A DNA stretch of 53,997 nucleotides from Planctomycetia bacterium (GTDB lineage Bacteria > Planctomycetota > Planctomycetia > Pirellulales > Thermoguttaceae), in NCBI GenBank assembly GCA_030537455.1, contig JAUNMR010000003.1:1-53997 (forward strand). Direction: 5' to 3'. Shown in pieces: positions 44,838-53,977 of this stretch (the first letter of the stretch is position 1; each line of letters opens with the position of its first letter). A model generated the notes under the pieces. The model was not told the origin of the DNA. It saw only the letters and a list, made by a program, of their open reading frames with translations, and did no database searches. The translations under genes and the position numbers were made by a program.

Positions 44838-45776
44838 ATGCCCACGCGCAAAGAACTTGTCGAACAGGCCATCTTCTTTAAGAACCCGACCCGAGTTCCG
44901 CTCTGGGTCGACGGCGCTAATATCGGTCTGAGCGACGTTCTTAAATACAACTTGCTCCTGCCCGACCTAAACGATCCGACCTTGACCGAATGGGGGTTTC
45001 GTCGTATGAAACGCTCCAATGGATCTTGGGTCGTGCCAGAAGAACCCGTGTTAGCCACTTGGCAACAGGTCGACGCCTATCACGCGCCGCCACTGGATGT
45101 AAAACGACGCTTCGAGTTCGTTGAAAAGGCCGCGCGCGTGGTCGGCGACCGCTATCGTCTGGCCAGCTTCGGTCTGAGCGGTTACTCGATCTATCGCGCA
45201 ATGCGCGGCGCTAAACTAAGCGCCGATGACTTCCTCATTGAAACTACGCGCTTTCTCGAGTTCATGGAATTGATCTTCGTCTTTGAAGCGAATATGTTCG
45301 ACCACCTCGCTCGCCTGGGTTTCCATGGTATTGAATTCGTCGACGATTGGGGTCCGCGCGGCTCCTCGAGAATGACGCTCTCTCTGTGGCAACGCATTCT
45401 CAAAGACTTTTATGCCGATCAATTCAAAATTGCGCATAACGTCGGTCTGCACGTGTGGTTCACCACGACCGAAGAAAGTCATGATTTCTTTGACGACCTG
45501 CGCGCCATCGGCGCTAACGTCATCCACGTGGCGCATCCGGAAGAGGTCAACGTCTCGCAATTAGGACGACTCCACCGCGGTCGTAGCTGTATGTCAGTCG
45601 ACCTCGATAAACTCTATTCCCCCGAGGATCTGGAAAATTCTGCCGATCAGATCCGCATTGTCAGAGAATGCCTCGGCACGCTCACCGGCGGTTTCATCGG
45701 TCGACTCGGCGCCAATATTGCGCCGGAGCACATCCGAGTAGTCTATAATATCCTCAGCGGATTTAAAAACCTCTAG
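44838..45776 (+). CDS. URO-D-family protein, probably not HemE
   Basis: A 312-residue protein of the uroporphyrinogen-decarboxylase fold. The N-terminus MPTRKELVEQAIFFKNPTRV and the C-terminal VRECLGTLTGGFIGRLGANI are characteristic of the wider family. The HemE segment RQAGRYM is missing, and HGIEFVDDWGPRGS replaces the HemE middle part. The wider family includes corrinoid-linked methyltransferases and enzymes of aromatic or methylamine metabolism, so a methyl-transfer role is possible but not shown. No corrinoid protein gene is adjacent. The ATG at 44838 has GGAG upstream, and a good promoter lies 80 bases before. It is clearly not redundant with hemE at 21858. Confidence 0.82.
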   Translation: MPTRKELVEQAIFFKNPTRVPLWVDGANIGLSDVLKYNLLLPDLNDPTLTEWGFRRMKRSNGSWVVPEEPVLATWQQVDAYHAPPLDVKRRFEFVEKAARVVGDRYRLASFGLSGYSIYRAMRGAKLSADDFLIETTRFLEFMELIFVFEANMFDHLARLGFHGIEFVDDWGPRGSSRMTLSLWQRILKDFYADQFKIAHNVGLHVWFTTTEESHDFFDDLRAIGANVIHVAHPEEVNVSQLGRLHRGRSCMSVDLDKLYSPEDLENSADQIRIVRECLGTLTGGFIGRLGANIAPEHIRVVYNILSGFKNL

Positions 45777-45812
45777 GCGCGTAAAAATGCGTTAAAAATT
45801 GGCGCGCGCCCC

Positions 45813-45840
45813 TTGACGTGAACAAGCGTCTCGATATAAT
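45813..45840 (+). promoter_or_regulatory. Strong promoter for rpsL
   Basis: TTGACG (45813-45818), a 16-base spacer and TATAAT (45835-45840) form one of the best promoters in the window. Transcription would begin near 45847 and give a leader of about 217 bases before rpsL. That is long for a ribosomal-protein gene and may carry regulation. No named leader structure was recognised. Confidence 0.75.
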
Positions 45841-46064
45841 AGTCAGACACTGAAAATTTGGTCGACGTTGCGACGGCGCGTCGACTTCTTTATACCATAT
45901 AAACCACGCGTGGCGAGCGTAGCACAAGCGTCCATCTACGACTTTTGTCGTTTCCAGCCGCGCTCGCACGCGTTGAACGTCGCGCCTTACGGTCGCGCTA
46001 ATGAACCGACCACGCAACGCGCGTTCACACGAGAGAGTAGTAAAAGCAAACCGAGAGAGTTTAA

Positions 46065-46454
46065 ATGCCAACGATTAATCAACTGGTGCGTAAGAATCGC
46101 AAACAACAGTATAGCAAAACCAAAACCCCTGTGCTCGAACGTTGCTCCCAGAAGCAAGGCGTCTGCCTACAAGTTCGTACCACCACCCCTAAGAAGCCGA
46201 ATTCCGCTATGCGGAAGATCACGCGCGTTCGTCTCTCGAACAACAAAGAAGTCACCGTCTATATTCCCGGTGAAGGTCACAAACTTCAAGAACACTCCAT
46301 CGTGCTCATCCGTGGCGGTCGTGTTCGCGACCTTCCGGGCGTTCGTTACCAAGTCATTCGCGGTACTCGCGACGCCACCGGCGTCGACGGTCGTAAACAA
46401 GCTCGTAGCCGCTATGGCGCGAAAAAGAACGCTGTTCTCACCAAAAAACGCTAA
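46065..46454 (+). CDS. rpsL: 30S ribosomal protein S12
   Basis: The decoding-centre protein, 129 residues, slightly longer than the common 124. The start [13 protein letters not shown] is typical. [13 protein letters not shown] carries the lysine site of streptomycin resistance, and [15 protein letters not shown] and [12 protein letters not shown] follow in order. The C-terminal basic tail ([15 protein letters not shown]) is normal. The gene begins 390 bases upstream of rpsG on the same strand. Elsewhere rpsL usually leads the str operon with rpsG, fusA and tuf, but only the first two appear here. Confidence 0.97.
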   Translation: MPTINQLVRKNRKQQYSKTKTPVLERCSQKQGVCLQVRTTTPKKPNSAMRKITRVRLSNNKEVTVYIPGEGHKLQEHSIVLIRGGRVRDLPGVRYQVIRGTRDATGVDGRKQARSRYGAKKNAVLTKKR

Positions 46455-46580
46455 TTTCCCCATTCTGCGACGTCTGCGCTCGGACGCTTGTCGCTATCGT
46501 CGCTCAAATTGCGCTATCGAATGCGCGTTTGCACCGCTCGTCCCCTCGCGCAACTCTCTTCCGGCATGACGCCGTTTGTC

Positions 46581-46614
46581 GCGTTTTTCCACGCGCTCGC
46601 GCCGCGAAAAACGC
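46581..46614 (+). promoter_or_regulatory. Hairpin in the rpsL-rpsG spacer
   Basis: GCGTTTTTC (46581-46589) pairs perfectly with GAAAAACGC (46606-46614), with extra G-C pairing inside the loop. A second inverted repeat, CTGAATC with GATTCAG (46652-46658 with 46685-46691), lies further on. No T-run follows the first hairpin, so it is not a classical terminator. In Escherichia coli the S12-S7 spacer carries the S7 autoregulatory site, so a similar role here is possible. Confidence 0.4.
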
Positions 46615-46844
46615 CTTTACAACTCGATTTAAACGCACGCGTGAAGTCCGACTGAATCCGCGGTTTCCACTTCAATCCGCTACAGATTCAGTAAGCAACG
46701 TCGCAACCAAGCGCCGACTTGGACGACGGAGTAACGTGGCGTTGGCAGTCGCCTGTGCGTCGGTCAGCGCAACTACTCTCTCGGTTCTCACGGTCGCCCG
46801 CGACGTTACGCGCGCCTAACGATATTACACGGAAAGACAATACC

Positions 46845-47312
46845 ATGGGTCGTATTACCGCTAGCAAAAAACAACTCAAAGGCGATCCCGTCTACGATTC
46901 TCTGCTCGCAAGCAAGTTCATCAACTGCCTCATGTGGGACGGTAAAAAGAACGCCGCGCGCAAAATCTTCTACGAAGCGCTCGAAATCATTCGCACTCGT
47001 ATTACTGACGTTGAACCGATCGAAGTCTTCACGACGGCGCTTGAAAACGTCAAGCCGATGATCGAAGTTCGCTCCAAGCGCGTCGGCGGCGCGTCCTATC
47101 AGGTTCCTACCCCGGTGCGCGCTAATCGTGCTCAATCCCTGTGCATTCGCTGGATCCTCGCCGCTGTGCGCGATAAGAAAGGTCAACCGACCGCTCAAAA
47201 ACTCGCCGCGGAACTCTATGACGCTTACAATAAGCAAGGCGTCGCCTACACCAAGCGCGAAAACGTCCACCGTATGGCCGAAGCGAACAAAGCGTTCGCG
47301 CACTTCGCCTAA
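46845..47312 (+). CDS. rpsG: 30S ribosomal protein S7
   Basis: The 155-residue S7 that nucleates the 30S head. [40 protein letters not shown] and [20 protein letters not shown] are diagnostic. The usual MPR start is replaced by MGRITASK, a common variant. I start at the ATG at 46845 (GGAA upstream). Longer in-frame starts extend through the spacer and do not match the family. It is followed by a strong terminator, and the next gene is unrelated, so this str-type operon appears to end here. Confidence 0.96.
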   Translation: MGRITASKKQLKGDPVYDSLLASKFINCLMWDGKKNAARKIFYEALEIIRTRITDVEPIEVFTTALENVKPMIEVRSKRVGGASYQVPTPVRANRAQSLCIRWILAAVRDKKGQPTAQKLAAELYDAYNKQGVAYTKRENVHRMAEANKAFAHFA

Positions 47313-47373
47313 TTCAATTCACGCGCGCTATCCTGCGCAAATTACGAGTTTACTCGCGTAATTGTATCGCCTT

Positions 47374-47410
47374 AAAACGCTCTCGTTTCTCCAGACAAGA
47401 GCGTTTTTTT
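47374..47410 (+). terminator. Strong intrinsic terminator after rpsG
   Basis: AAAACGCTCT (47374-47383) pairs with AGAGCGTTTT (47398-47407) and continues into a T-run to 47410. It lies about 60 bases past the rpsG stop and about 50 bases before the next gene. Confidence 0.9.
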
Positions 47411-47460
47411 CATATATTCGACTCAGACGCTCCGCGTCGCTACCCACAGTAGACAACGAT

Positions 47461-48237
47461 ATGACGCCACCACGTTACGACGCGCTCGGTCTGCCCGTCG
47501 ACGCTCTGAGTTACGATCAGGCAGTCGAACGACTGTGCGACCTGGCGACTACGCCCGGTCCCACGCGCTGGGCTTGCGCCGTTAATCCCGAAAAGGTCAT
47601 GCTCGCGCGAAGCGATCCCGAACTACAATCGTTCATTAGTCGCGCGGCTCTAGCGTTTCCTGACGGAATAGGCGTGGTTCTCGCCTGCCGGATGCTCTAT
47701 CGCGCGCAAATCATGCGCACGCCCGGCGCCGACCTCATGGAGAGCGTCTGCGCCCAAAGCGCTACGCGAAATATTACTATCTTCTTCTTCGGCTCCAGTG
47801 AAGAGGTCAACGCCGCCGCGGTGGCTGAGCTTCAACAACGTTACCCCGGTATGCGCGCGGTTGGTCGACAGCACGGTTATCTCCCCCCAGAAGAGTACGA
47901 CGCTCTCGTACAACGGATCAATGACACCCACGCCGATCTCCTCGTTCTAGCGCTCGGTAGCCCCAAGCAGGAAAGATGGATCGCACGCTATGCACCCGCG
48001 CTACGCGTTAATTTGTGTCTCGGCGTCGGCGGTACGCTCGATACCCTGACCGGTCGCGTCAAACGCGCGCCGGCGCTGTGGCGTCGCCTCTATCTGGAAT
48101 GGTTCTACCGCCTGGCGCGTCAGCCCTGGCGAGTGTGGCGCCAGCGTCGGATCTTCTATTACGCCGCGCTAGTCGGCGTTCGTTATCTGCAAATCCTTCT
48201 AACGCCGCACAAACGTCGCACGCCCCCGACCGCTTGA
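47461..48237 (+). CDS. WecG/TagA/CpsF-family glycosyltransferase
   Basis: A cytoplasmic or membrane-attached glycosyltransferase of 258 residues, typical of the GT26 family. It adds a sugar (often N-acetylmannosamine or a derivative) to an undecaprenyl-linked intermediate in cell-wall or surface-polymer synthesis. Conserved stretches are ADLMESVCAQ, FFFGSSEEV, LLVLALGSPKQERWIA and LCLGVGGTLDTLTGRVKRAP, ending in RRLYLEWFYRLARQPWR. No ribosome-binding site is obvious at the ATG at 47461, so translation may be weak. It is followed 48 bases later by an oxidoreductase and then a VpsJ-like gene, which suggests a small polysaccharide cluster. Confidence 0.9.
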   Translation: MTPPRYDALGLPVDALSYDQAVERLCDLATTPGPTRWACAVNPEKVMLARSDPELQSFISRAALAFPDGIGVVLACRMLYRAQIMRTPGADLMESVCAQSATRNITIFFFGSSEEVNAAAVAELQQRYPGMRAVGRQHGYLPPEEYDALVQRINDTHADLLVLALGSPKQERWIARYAPALRVNLCLGVGGTLDTLTGRVKRAPALWRRLYLEWFYRLARQPWRVWRQRRIFYYAALVGVRYLQILLTPHKRRTPPTA

Positions 48238-48285
48238 TTCTTTACGCGTTGATTTTCTCCCCCAACGTCGATATGAGGCAACGCT

Positions 48286-50529
48286 ATGCAACAACTCGTA
48301 CAACAGCTCTCCACCGGCAAACCAATGCTCGTTGAGACGTCGCAACCGCTGTACGACGCTAAATCAGTGCTAGTGCGCACGCGCTACTCCGCCATTAGCC
48401 CGGGAACGGAAAGCGCCACGGTACGTTCCGCGCGTAAATCACTCATCGGCAAGGCGTTAGAACGACCGCAAGACGTGCGCGCTACACTGGAACTACTAAA
48501 GAAACAAGGACTGACGCAAACCTATCGCGCCGTAACGAAACGTCTCGATTCCGATTCTCCCCTCGGCTATAGTTGTTCCGGCGTCGTGGTGGGCGTAGGA
48601 AACCAGGCGCGCGAGTTTCATGTCGGTCAGCGCGTGGCGTGCGCCGGCGTCGGTTATGCCAACCACGCGGAATATGTCAGCGTGCCCGTGAACCTCTGCG
48701 TACCGCTGGAGAATCACGCCCAGCTCAAGTACGCGGCGTACAATACCCTCGGAGCCATTGCGCTACAAGGGACGCGTCAGGCAGATTTGCGTTTGGGCGA
48801 AAGTTGCGTCGTAATTGGACTTGGGGCGATCGGCGTTCTCACCGCGCTCATTCTACGCGCCAGCGGCGTACGCGTCCTTGGCTTAGACGTCAAGGCGTCG
48901 ACAGTCGAACGCGTCAAATCACTGGGAATCAACGCGTTTTGTCGCTGCGATCGTAGTATCGAAGGGGAAGTCGCACGTCTGACCGACGGCTACGGCGCCG
49001 ACGCCGTGATTATTGCTGCGAGCGCCCAGGACGAAGATCCGATTCAATTCGCCGGTCGTCTCGCTCGGCAGCGCGGGCGCGTCGTCGTTCTCGGGGACGT
49101 TCCCACCGGGTTTGACCGCAATCCAGATTACTATCCCAAGGAACTGGAGTTGCGAATGTCTTGTTCCTACGGACCGGGTCGTTACGATCCCGACTACGAA
49201 GAACACGGGCACGATTATCCTCACGCCTACGCGCGTTGGACGGAGAATCGCAATATGCGCGCATTCCAGCATTTAATCGCGTCGGGGCAGCTGAATCTAG
49301 AATCTTTCACCACGCATCTGGTTCCCTTTGCCAAGGCTCCAGACGCATATAAAACAATTCTCGAGCGCAAAGAACCGTTTTTGGGCGTGCTCCTAGACTA
49401 CGAATGGGATGAAGAAGCGTTCATTCACGAACTCGCGGATCAAGTCGATCTTGCGTCGCAAGTTGCGTACGACCCGCCGGTTACGGAAGCGTCAAACCAG
49501 AACGAGGAGACGCCGCCTCGACGAGGAAGCAGGATGTTTCTCGCCGGTAGCGGCGCCACGGGCAGTCTTGTTCGCGCGGTAAAATACAGCTTTATCGGCG
49601 CGGGCAGTTACGCTCAAGGTTCGCTTCTTCCTAATCTACCCAAGGGTATTCAATTCACGCGTTACGCCGTAGCGACCCATTCGGGCTTGAGCGCGCGTCG
49701 CGCTAAGAGTAAGTTCAAATTCGAACGTTGCGACCTTACGCCCGACCAGATCCTCGATAAGGAAGAGAGCGACGCGGTAATTATCGCAACGCGTCACGAT
49801 TCACATGCGGAATATCTCATACGCGCGCTACAGCATGGTCTGAGCGTCTTTCTCGAAAAGCCCCTGTGTCTCGCTTTAGAGGAATATGTCGCGGTGGCGC
49901 GCCAGTTCGAATTATCCCCTAACCAGTACGTTATGGTCGGTTACAACCGCCGCTACTCGCGCCTGGCTACCACGCTCAAAGAGCAGATGACCACCGACCC
50001 GTGCGTGATTAACTATCGCGTTAACGCCGGGGCGATTCCGCGTAAACACTGGAGTCAAGATCGCCTCGTCGGAGGAGGACGCATTCTTGGCGAAGCGTGC
50101 CACTTTATCGACTTGACGACCTATCTTGCCGGTTCGCTACCGGTGAGCGTGCGCGCGCAAGCGCTACCCGATCCACAGTCGCTCAATGACGTCGTTGTCG
50201 CGCAGATTAGATTCGAAAACCGCTCCCTGGCGACAATTCATTATCTTTCCAACGGCTCCTCAGCGCTGGAAAAAGAACGGATTGAAGTCTTTCAAAGCGG
50301 CGCAAGCGCGGTGATTGAAAACTTCCACACGCTGCGATACTATTCCCCCCAAGGTCGCGTTAAACGCCTACGCTGTCGTGATAAAGGTCAGAAGCAAATG
50401 CTTTACGCCTTTCTCAACGCGGTTTCAAGGGATTTGCCTGCGGCGCATGAGGAAATACTGCGCGTGTGGCTGGCGACCTACGCCGTCGAAGAGTCGCTAC
50501 GCAGCGGTCGTGAAGTCGCGTTAATCTAA
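48286..50529 (+). CDS. Fused MDR dehydrogenase / Gfo-Idh-MocA oxidoreductase
   Basis: A two-domain fusion of 747 residues. Residues from about 1 to 380 resemble zinc-type medium-chain dehydrogenases (YSAISPGTESATVRSA, GYSCSGVVVGVG, VIGLGAIGVLTALILRASGV). The usual zinc-binding cysteines and histidine are not evident, so the zinc site may be absent. From about residue 430 the second half is a Gfo/Idh/MocA oxidoreductase, with the Rossmann start FIGAGSYAQGSLLPNL, the EKP motif in FLEKPLCL, and a C-terminal domain of the same family. Such fusions occur in surface-polysaccharide clusters, where they probably modify nucleotide-linked sugars. It is placed between a WecG-like transferase and a VpsJ-like protein, consistent with that idea. 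Substrate and direction are unknown. Confidence 0.88.
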   Translation: MQQLVQQLSTGKPMLVETSQPLYDAKSVLVRTRYSAISPGTESATVRSARKSLIGKALERPQDVRATLELLKKQGLTQTYRAVTKRLDSDSPLGYSCSGVVVGVGNQAREFHVGQRVACAGVGYANHAEYVSVPVNLCVPLENHAQLKYAAYNTLGAIALQGTRQADLRLGESCVVIGLGAIGVLTALILRASGVRVLGLDVKASTVERVKSLGINAFCRCDRSIEGEVARLTDGYGADAVIIAASAQDEDPIQFAGRLARQRGRVVVLGDVPTGFDRNPDYYPKELELRMSCSYGPGRYDPDYEEHGHDYPHAYARWTENRNMRAFQHLIASGQLNLESFTTHLVPFAKAPDAYKTILERKEPFLGVLLDYEWDEEAFIHELADQVDLASQVAYDPPVTEASNQNEETPPRRGSRMFLAGSGATGSLVRAVKYSFIGAGSYAQGSLLPNLPKGIQFTRYAVATHSGLSARRAKSKFKFERCDLTPDQILDKEESDAVIIATRHDSHAEYLIRALQHGLSVFLEKPLCLALEEYVAVARQFELSPNQYVMVGYNRRYSRLATTLKEQMTTDPCVINYRVNAGAIPRKHWSQDRLVGGGRILGEACHFIDLTTYLAGSLPVSVRAQALPDPQSLNDVVVAQIRFENRSLATIHYLSNGSSALEKERIEVFQSGASAVIENFHTLRYYSPQGRVKRLRCRDKGQKQMLYAFLNAVSRDLPAAHEEILRVWLATYAVEESLRSGREVALI

Positions 50530-50579
50530 GCGCTTACGTAACGTCGAGACCGCCCATTCCTCGCTACAGGATATTTCAC

Positions 50580-51881
50580 GTGACGCCACTGCCCCCTCTG
50601 CTAACGTCTCAGGTTCAAGAAGACCAACTCCTTACGATGATCGAGCGCCTGGACGCTTGGCTTCTGGCGCATGATTTCGCCGGCGTCGACCCCTACGACG
50701 CGCTCAACTCCCCTCTTGCGCCGATACTTACGCTCAACTCTAAGGTCGGACGCATTGCGCTCACTCAAATTCTACGTCGCGCCCCGATCAACCTTCGCCC
50801 CTTTCTATTCATACGCCCTGGGGTGAATCCCAAAGCGCTCGGACTGGCGCTTGAAGCATATTGCGCTCTGGCAAAGGTCGCGTCGAAAGAACTTAACGAC
50901 GACGGTCAAAAGTCTGTGTCTTACGAAGGAGCGCGAGCGCGCGCCGACTTATTAGTCGCGCGACTCTTACAGTTACAGGCGCCAACCTCCTCTGGCGCCG
51001 CTTGGGGCTATAATTTCCCGTGGCAAAACCGATATCAACTCCTACCTCGCTATACTCCAACCCTAGTCAATACGTCCTTTATATCTCATGCGCTACTCGA
51101 TTACGCCGACTTGACGAGCCTCGCGCCTCAAAACCAGTCGCGCACAGCGCTCGCACAAAAGGCGCGTAACGCGGCCTACAGTAGCGCGCGCTTTATTCTG
51201 CACGACCTGCGACGCGACACGCCGACGCAATCGTGCGGAGTCCTCCTAAGCTATACGCCTCTGGACGATAATTTTGTCTACAACGCTAACTTCTTAGGCG
51301 CCAGTCTGTTAGCGCGTATTCTCAGCGCCGATTGCCAGGCGGTTCTCACTTATGAGGAACGCGAAGAAGCGCGTACGCTCGTCAATGCAATACTAGTCAG
51401 TTGTATGACGGCGCAAAATTCCGACGGTTCCTGGCGTTACGGTCGGCGCGCACAGCAGAGTTGGATCGATTCCTTTCACACCGGTTTTAACTTAGAGTCT
51501 CTCCGGCGTTTGCAAAGCTATGGATTCGCCGAATCTTACCGCGACGCCTACGCGCTCGCGGAGCGCTTTTACGCCGAGAACTTCTTCGATTCCAACGGCG
51601 CGCCATGGTATTATGCGCAACGTCCCTATCTGTACGACGTTCACGCCCCTATGGAAGCGCTCTACTTCTTTTCTCGCTATGCGCCCAAGCGACAGGAGCT
51701 TATCGACCGTATATTCGCTTGGACGCGTCAGAACCTTTACGACAGTAAGCACGGTTATTTTTATTTTCGTAAAACTCGATTTTACACAATTAAGATTCCT
51801 TATCTTCGCTGGTCGCAATCGTGGGCGTTACGCGCGCTCTGTCAGGTCTACGCCACACGCGCTACCGTGTCTGGGAAGTGA
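50580..51881 (+). CDS. VpsJ-like alpha/alpha-barrel protein
   Basis: A 433-residue protein that resembles VpsJ, a polysaccharide-synthesis protein of Vibrio, and the terpene-cyclase-like helical toroid family. Repeated helices and aromatic-rich motifs are seen (WGYNFPWQNRYQLLPRYTPT, SLRRLQSYGFAESYRDAYAL, GAPWYYAQRPYLYDVHAP). There is no signal peptide, so it appears cytoplasmic. The GTG start at 50580 has AGGA upstream, and no ATG fits better. The gene closes the small polysaccharide-type cluster. Its catalytic activity, if any, is unknown. Confidence 0.72.
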   Translation: MTPLPPLLTSQVQEDQLLTMIERLDAWLLAHDFAGVDPYDALNSPLAPILTLNSKVGRIALTQILRRAPINLRPFLFIRPGVNPKALGLALEAYCALAKVASKELNDDGQKSVSYEGARARADLLVARLLQLQAPTSSGAAWGYNFPWQNRYQLLPRYTPTLVNTSFISHALLDYADLTSLAPQNQSRTALAQKARNAAYSSARFILHDLRRDTPTQSCGVLLSYTPLDDNFVYNANFLGASLLARILSADCQAVLTYEEREEARTLVNAILVSCMTAQNSDGSWRYGRRAQQSWIDSFHTGFNLESLRRLQSYGFAESYRDAYALAERFYAENFFDSNGAPWYYAQRPYLYDVHAPMEALYFFSRYAPKRQELIDRIFAWTRQNLYDSKHGYFYFRKTRFYTIKIPYLRWSQSWALRALCQVYATRATVSGK

Positions 51882-51920
51882 TTCAAACAATCAAGCGCAA
51901 ACCGTCGTAACGGCGTTAGC

Positions 51921-51969
51921 AAATAAAAAAAAGACGCGCTCGTAAACATCACAGGTTCACGAACGCGTC
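51921..51969 (-). terminator. Terminator between the VpsJ-like gene and tig
   Basis: GACGCG.TCGT pairs with ACGA.CGCGTC (51933-51969) around a longer loop. On the minus strand it runs into TTTTTTTT (51932-51925). It ends tig transcription about 90 bases past its stop and may also limit read-through from the plus-strand gene. Confidence 0.75.
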
Positions 51970-52054
51970 GTATTGTCTTACTTCACGCGACTTGAAATCA
52001 TCCTTCACGCGCGCAAAGCCACGTCAGATCAACTGACGAACGCCTATAAAAATC

Positions 52055-53527
52055 TTATTTGCCTTCCGCGGCTTCACGCGCGGCGGCTTTGGCGTCTTCC
52101 TCGGTCACTTCGGGAATTTCGCTGGTCTCTTGAGAGGCGGCGACGTCAAGCGCTTCCTCGTCGATTTCCTGCAGAACGTAGGGGGTCTCTTTGAATTCCG
52201 CGGATTCCTTAATCAGATTAATAACCTTGCGTTCAATGATCTGATTGCGCAGAACGTCCATATTACCGGACTTTTCGATTTGCGAACGCAGACGACGCAC
52301 AGACTCGCCGGTCTGAGCCGACATGAGCATGAGCTCTTGGGTGTAATCGTCCGCAGTGTCTTCGATACCTTCGCTTTCGGCGATCGCTTCGAGAATGAAG
52401 TGTTCTTTGAGCGCCTGAGCGGTGGAAGCGTTGCAATTCTGACGAAGGCTGTTGATTTGACTGATAATCTGCTGATCAGAGAAACCACTACGTTGCATTT
52501 CATAGATGGCGCGTTGGAATTCGCGCGCGGACTGGCTTTCGAGCAACTTCGGCGGCAGATCCCAATCGGCGCCTTGGAGAAGTTGCGCGGTGATCTGACG
52601 ACGCGCGCGTTGGTTCTGATCGTATTCCAACTGGCGTTCGAGCGTCTCTTGAACGGCGTCGCGGAAATCGCCCATGTCTTGGAAATCGCCGAGCTGACGA
52701 ATGAATTTTTCGTCGACTTCCGGCAGAACTTGCGCGAGTACTTCGTTAATGACGAAGATCGCCTTGACGTCTTTACCGCGCAGCGCCGCGTTTTGCGCGC
52801 CTTCAGAAATCGTTACGGTCGTTTCACGAGTGTCGCCCGCTTTCACGCCGATCATGAGCTTGTCGAACTCGGTAATCGTGCAGTCGTGGAAGGAAAGGGT
52901 CTGGCGAATACGAACTTTTTCGTGATCGGCGCTATTGAGAACCTTGCCGTCGAGTTCGAAGGAGATCTTCGCGTCGATGAAATCGCCCGCTTCCGCGGCG
53001 CCGTCTTTCTTTTCCAACGTACTGTAGTTGTGCTGCAGACGCACGATCGCAGCGTCGACGTCGGCAGAGGTAAACGTACGCACCGGTCTTTCGAGCGTAA
53101 GACCCTTCCAGTTGGGAATATCAAAGGTCGGACGCACTTCGACGTTATATTCGAAGATGAAATTGCCTTCCTCCGGCAATTCGACTTTGTCCAACACCAG
53201 ATCCGGCTCGCTAATGGGCGTCAGGGACAGTTCATCGTTCGCTTGGGTAAGCACGTCGAGGATCAGCGAGTTCTTAACGCGCGTAACGACGTCCTTACGG
53301 AAGCGCTTTTCAATCATTTTTCTGGGCGCTTTACCGGCGCGGAAGCCGGGAATCGACGCGTTTTGTTGCAATTCGGCGAATTCGCGATCGAAGTAACGAT
53401 CGATTTCATCACGTCCCACTTCCGCGGTAATGTGACGTTCACACGCGCTCTTTTCTTCAATGTTGAACTTTACGTTCAATTTGGTTTCTTCGGCGTTTTG
53501 CACGTCGTTGAGATTATCTTCGGCCAT
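52055..53527 (-). CDS. tig: Trigger factor
   Basis: The ribosome-bound chaperone and prolyl isomerase that meets nascent chains. The 490-residue protein starts with the ribosome-binding domain, where IPGFRAGKAPRKMIEKRF is the signature. The FKBP-like isomerase domain follows (GDFIDAKISFELDGKVL, and the FHDCTITEFDKLMIGVKAGD stretch). The long helical C-terminal arm runs to the end, followed by an acidic, Ala-rich tail (EVTEEDAKAAAREAAEGK). It is longer than the usual ~430 residues mainly through this tail. I start at the ATG at 53527 with AGGAG eight bases upstream. It stands alone: clpP and clpX, its usual neighbours, are not visible. Confidence 0.95.
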   Translation of the reverse strand: MAEDNLNDVQNAEETKLNVKFNIEEKSACERHITAEVGRDEIDRYFDREFAELQQNASIPGFRAGKAPRKMIEKRFRKDVVTRVKNSLILDVLTQANDELSLTPISEPDLVLDKVELPEEGNFIFEYNVEVRPTFDIPNWKGLTLERPVRTFTSADVDAAIVRLQHNYSTLEKKDGAAEAGDFIDAKISFELDGKVLNSADHEKVRIRQTLSFHDCTITEFDKLMIGVKAGDTRETTVTISEGAQNAALRGKDVKAIFVINEVLAQVLPEVDEKFIRQLGDFQDMGDFRDAVQETLERQLEYDQNQRARRQITAQLLQGADWDLPPKLLESQSAREFQRAIYEMQRSGFSDQQIISQINSLRQNCNASTAQALKEHFILEAIAESEGIEDTADDYTQELMLMSAQTGESVRRLRSQIEKSGNMDVLRNQIIERKVINLIKESAEFKETPYVLQEIDEEALDVAASQETSEIPEVTEEDAKAAAREAAEGK

Positions 53528-53543
53528 TGTCAACTCCTATATC

Positions 53544-53743
53544 GCGTTGCGTTTGCAACGCCGATCTGGTAACGATATTGCCATTTCCCAAAGAGGTTGC
53601 GCGTCCCAATTGCACAACCGCTACTGCCTTGCGTCATCAAAGGCGTCGGGAAGCTATTTACTAAGTAGTAATCGACGCGATCAAGAACCGGCGTCGTTCA
53701 AGAGATCTAACACGGCGGCACGCGGCTTCGGCGTTCTAAAATG
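53544..53743. other. Spacer upstream of tig
   Basis: A seven-base-pair hairpin (53544-53550 with 53555-53561) sits directly before the tig ribosome-binding site and could affect its translation. No clear promoter was found for tig in this stretch, and I see no further gene. Confidence 0.4.
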
Positions 53744-53778
53744 AAAAAAAGACTGGTAAGCAACGCTTTCCAGTCTTT
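53744..53778 (-). terminator. Strong intrinsic terminator upstream of tig
   Basis: AAAGACTGG (53748-53756) pairs with CCAGTCTTT (53770-53778), with AAGC and GCTT pairing inside. On the minus strand the stem runs into seven T. It ends a transcript that comes from beyond the window edge, probably the one carrying the tRNA at 53978. Confidence 0.85.
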
Positions 53779-53977
53779 GAACGCAAAAGGAATCTAGCGA
53801 CGCGATCGTAACGCTCAACATACTATGCTTGCGCTGGTAATCGCCAAGCGCTAGCGAGCGACAACGCGCCCCAAAACATAGGCGCGCCGCGTCTTTCCAG
53901 AGCAGAGGCAAAGCCAAATGTTCGGAACAAGCTGCTTCCAATGAAACCCATGTCCAAAACCGGAGAAACCTCCTTAG
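53779..53977. other. Stretch between the tRNA end and its terminator
   Basis: This 200-base stretch holds a 42-codon minus-strand frame (53951-53823) with an ATG. AAGGAGG lies upstream, but 17 bases away, too far for a normal site. A chance frame is more likely than a gene. A short GGAG-GTTT-CTCC hairpin lies at 53961-53975. No second tRNA was seen. Confidence 0.3.

Noticed and set aside
45841..46064. Long rpsL leader considered as a riboswitch
   Set aside because: No conserved riboswitch core could be recognised by eye, so only the promoter and leader length are reported.
45868..46569. Plus-strand frame running through rpsL in another phase
   Set aside because: It covers S12 out of frame and is composed of Arg/Ser-rich shadow sequence. 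rpsL is certain.
52130..53572. 480-codon plus-strand frame antisense to trigger factor
   Set aside because: It is a long chance frame produced by strong codon bias on the opposite strand. The trigger factor has all family signatures and a good ribosome-binding site.
53681..53941. 86-codon minus-strand frame upstream of tig
   Set aside because: It runs across the strong terminator at 53744-53778, so it is not a plausible gene.
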